Source of the DNA: Candidatus Colwellbacteria bacterium RIFCSPLOWO2_01_FULL_48_10
GTDB lineage: Bacteria; Patescibacteriota; Minisyncoccia; UBA6257; Colwellbacteraceae
Length of the DNA stretch: 7,497 bases
Assembly: GCA_001817755.1 (NCBI GenBank)
Contig: MHIY01000008.1
Location: 3,458 to 10,954 of the forward strand
Direction: 5' to 3'
Below, piece by piece: positions 5,742-7,497 of this stretch. Under the pieces are notes generated by a model. It did not search any database, was not told the origin of the DNA, and saw only the letters and a program-made list of their open reading frames with translations. Within the stretch, counting starts at the first letter, position 1. Each line of letters opens with the position of its first letter. Position numbers and translations under genes: made by a program.

Positions 5742-7019
5742 ATGGCCAAACCCAAAAAAACTCATAAAAAATTAAAGGCGGTGATCATGGCTGCCGGCGA
5801 AAGCTCGCGCTTCAAGCCGCTTTCCGATAATCGCCACAAGTCATTGACTAAGATCGGCGGCCAACCAGCCATACTCAAGACTATTGAGAATCTGGCTAAA
5901 AACGGAGTAAGCGACATTATAATAATTCACGCCCCAGGCGAACGGCAAAAATTTGAATCGGCTCTCAAGGGTATCGGCAATAAAATCCAATACGCCGAAC
6001 AAAAAAATCCCAAAGGCACCGGAAACGCTCTTAAGTCGGCAATCCATCTCATAAACTCGGATTTCATACTCATGAACGCCTCGCACGAGGATTCTGAAAA
6101 ATCCTTGAAAAAATTGCTGTCGGGCCTCTCGCAAAAATCACTAAAACTTCTGACGACCGAATCCAAACGCCCTTGGGAATATGCCGTCGTGGAATTGAAA
6201 GGTAAAAAAATTAAAAATATCGTTGAAAAGCCGAAGCCTGGAGATGAGTCGTCCAATCTTCGAACCCTGGGTATATATTTCATCCCCGAGGAATTTAAAA
6301 AATATATTGAACGTGCGCCTGAAGGGCCGTACTCGCTGATAGACGCATTCAATATGTATGCGAAAGATTTCGGTGCGGAATCGGTTCCAATTTCCGAGGA
6401 ACCAGCTTCCATAAAATATGCTTTTGACATGCTGGATGTCATAACGCAATTTACAAACCGCCAAAAAAGAACAATCGCCAAGGGCGCGGCGATCTCAAAA
6501 AATGCGCAACTGAATGGTGCGGTCGTAGTCGGACGAGGAACCAGGATAATGGAAAACGCCGTGATCCATGGCCCAGTCTACATTGGCGAGAATTGCTTTA
6601 TCGGAAACAATGTCGTGATACGCGAAAACAGCATCATTGAAAACAACGTCCAGCTAGGAACCAATACCGAAGTTAAACACAGCCATATCGGCGAGGGAAC
6701 GCACATCCATTCCGGTTATGTCGGCGACAGCGTGATCGGCGAAAATTGCCGCGTCGGGGCCGGATTTATCACTGGTAATCGCCGCATCGACCGAGGCAAT
6801 ATAAAATTCGTATTGGGAGATAAAATCATCGACTCGCAGAAAACATATCTAGGGTGTGTGATCGGTGATGAAACCAAAACTGGAATTTATGCCTCGACCA
6901 TGCCCGGAACGATAATCGGGTCTAACTGCATCATCGGGTCCAACACCGAAGTGAAAGGAACCATTCCTGCCAACTCCAAGGTTTATTCAGAAAAGAAAAT
7001 AGTGATCAAGTTAATTTAG
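5742..7019 (+). CDS. GlmU-like sugar-1-phosphate nucleotidyltransferase with left-handed beta-helix domain
   Basis: The 425-aa protein has the two-domain layout of GlmU and archaeal sugar-1-phosphate nucleotidyl/acetyltransferases that make UDP-GlcNAc or similar NDP-sugars. After a basic lead (MAKPKKTHKK), the nucleotide-binding signature MAAGESSRFKPL spans 16-27 with K33 following, then KGTGNAL (91-97), EKPKPG (162-167), and a late Asp in YAFDMLD (227-232) that matches the second metal ligand. The usual Gly-Asp of the first metal site is not seen: the position reads MNASHED (111-117). Residues about 245-410 hold hexapeptide repeats (for example VVVGRG, VYIGEN, SVIGEN, TIIGSN) of a left-handed beta-helix, with GAGFITGNRR at 339-348 as in the acetyltransferase site loop. 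It is divergent from ruvA and 5 nt upstream of the YvcK-like gene. Superfamily is confident; the sugar and whether both activities remain are uncertain. Confidence 0.88.
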   Translation: MAKPKKTHKKLKAVIMAAGESSRFKPLSDNRHKSLTKIGGQPAILKTIENLAKNGVSDIIIIHAPGERQKFESALKGIGNKIQYAEQKNPKGTGNALKSAIHLINSDFILMNASHEDSEKSLKKLLSGLSQKSLKLLTTESKRPWEYAVVELKGKKIKNIVEKPKPGDESSNLRTLGIYFIPEEFKKYIERAPEGPYSLIDAFNMYAKDFGAESVPISEEPASIKYAFDMLDVITQFTNRQKRTIAKGAAISKNAQLNGAVVVGRGTRIMENAVIHGPVYIGENCFIGNNVVIRENSIIENNVQLGTNTEVKHSHIGEGTHIHSGYVGDSVIGENCRVGAGFITGNRRIDRGNIKFVLGDKIIDSQKTYLGCVIGDETKTGIYASTMPGTIIGSNCIIGSNTEVKGTIPANSKVYSEKKIVIKLI

Positions 7020-7024
7020 CTATC

Positions 7025-7497
7025 GTGAAAAAAATAGTTGTCATCGGCGGTGGAACCGGCTCATCGATCGTTCTCAAGGCTCTCAAAAATTCCGGCCATC
7101 AGTTATATGCGATAGTGCCCATGGGAGATTCGGGTGGAAGCACCGGCCGGCTTCGGGATGAATTCGGGGTGCTATCCAGCGGAGAAATAAGGCAACGCCT
7201 CATGGCTATGGCTTCAGACGATGAAGAAACGCGCCCCTTAAGAGATTTGTTGGATTATCGATTTCAAGGCGGTGGGGAGTTGAGGGGGCACAACCTTGGA
7301 AATCTTATAATCTGTGGCTTCACGGAAATGTACGGCTCGCAGAAAAAAGCCGTAGAAATTTTGTCCAAGGTATTGAAGATACGTGGAGAAATTGTGCCTT
7401 CAACATTCGACAGGTTTGACCTGGCCGCGAAATACGCCGATGGCAGCAAGATCATCGGAGAACACGATATCGATGAGACAAAAACGCCCAAGAGAAT
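7025..7497 (+). CDS. YvcK/GlmR-family (CofD-like) protein, C-terminus cut by window edge
   Basis: The visible 157 residues match the N-terminal half of the YvcK (GlmR) family, cytoplasmic CofD-fold proteins that bind UDP-sugars and are needed for growth on gluconeogenic carbon and for cell-wall precursor supply in Firmicutes. Motifs in order: KKIVVIGGGTGSS (2-14), the MGDSGGSTGRLRDEFG loop (36-51), SSGEIRQRL where most members have PPGDxR, LLDYRF (76-81), and LRGHNLGNL (87-95), then KVLKIRGEIVPST. The family is normally 300-plus residues, so about half is missing only because the window ends. The start is a GTG at 7025, 5 nt after the upstream TAG; it places IGGGTG at the usual distance from the N-terminus, and there is no ribosome-binding site. 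It is very likely co-transcribed with the GlmU-like gene. Family is confident; the Glu-for-Asp change in SSGEIR is noted but its effect is unknown. Confidence 0.92.
   Translation, partial: MKKIVVIGGGTGSSIVLKALKNSGHQLYAIVPMGDSGGSTGRLRDEFGVLSSGEIRQRLMAMASDDEETRPLRDLLDYRFQGGGELRGHNLGNLIICGFTEMYGSQKKAVEILSKVLKIRGEIVPSTFDRFDLAAKYADGSKIIGEHDIDETKTPKR

Noticed and set aside
5927..6481. 184-aa open frame on the minus strand
   Set aside because: It lies opposite the GlmU-like gene, whose nucleotidyltransferase motifs prove the plus-strand reading; the product is Ser/Phe-rich with no motif.
1..7497. CRISPR array, tRNA, rRNA, insertion sequence or prophage genes
   Set aside because: No spaced direct repeats, cloverleaf-like segments, transposase motifs or phage proteins were seen on either strand.

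Overview
The window looks like part of a small-genome candidate-phyla-radiation (Patescibacteria) bacterium. This assignment is inference from three signs: a MurE-like ligase that starts almost directly at its ATP loop without the usual UDP-binding domain; a 7-nt micro-repeat insertion inside that gene (encoding SQIPNPK-type residues) of a sort I associate with these lineages; and tightly packed genes without Shine-Dalgarno motifs. TGA is used as a stop (end of the SLOG gene), so this is not a UGA-recoded lineage.

Layout: two divergent gene groups flank a short gap at about 5677-5741. Leftward (minus strand), in transcription order: ruvA (Holliday-junction helicase subunit, probable GTG start), a MurE-like Mur ligase overlapping the ruvA end by 20 nt, a 68-aa CxxC protein of unknown function, a perfect 13-bp hairpin, a beta-CASP metallo-beta-lactamase nuclease, a LOG/SLOG-type Rossmann protein, a small EF-Tu-domain-2-like protein with a histone-H1-like basic tail (ATGA overlap with the SLOG gene), a long imperfect palindrome, and an aromatic-amino-acid-type permease that runs off the left edge. 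Rightward (plus strand): a GlmU-like sugar nucleotidyltransferase with a left-handed beta-helix domain, then 5 nt later a YvcK/GlmR-family protein that runs off the right edge.

How the genes fit together: the GlmU-like and YvcK/GlmR genes plausibly act in UDP-GlcNAc supply, and the divergent Mur ligase uses products of that pathway, so the centre of the window is a cell-wall precursor locus. The nuclease, SLOG protein and basic barrel protein form a compact three-gene set that suggests RNA metabolism, though no function for the set is established by the sequence.

The points most worth a second look are: the predicted sigma70 promoter whose start point coincides with the ruvA GTG (leaderless mRNA), the lack of ribosome-binding motifs at all nine gene starts, the two hairpins just upstream of the nuclease and permease genes, the loss of the Gly-Asp metal motif in the GlmU-like enzyme, and the altered substrate motif in the Mur ligase. 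No tRNA, rRNA, CRISPR array, insertion sequence or phage gene was seen. There is no gene-free stretch longer than 125 nt.
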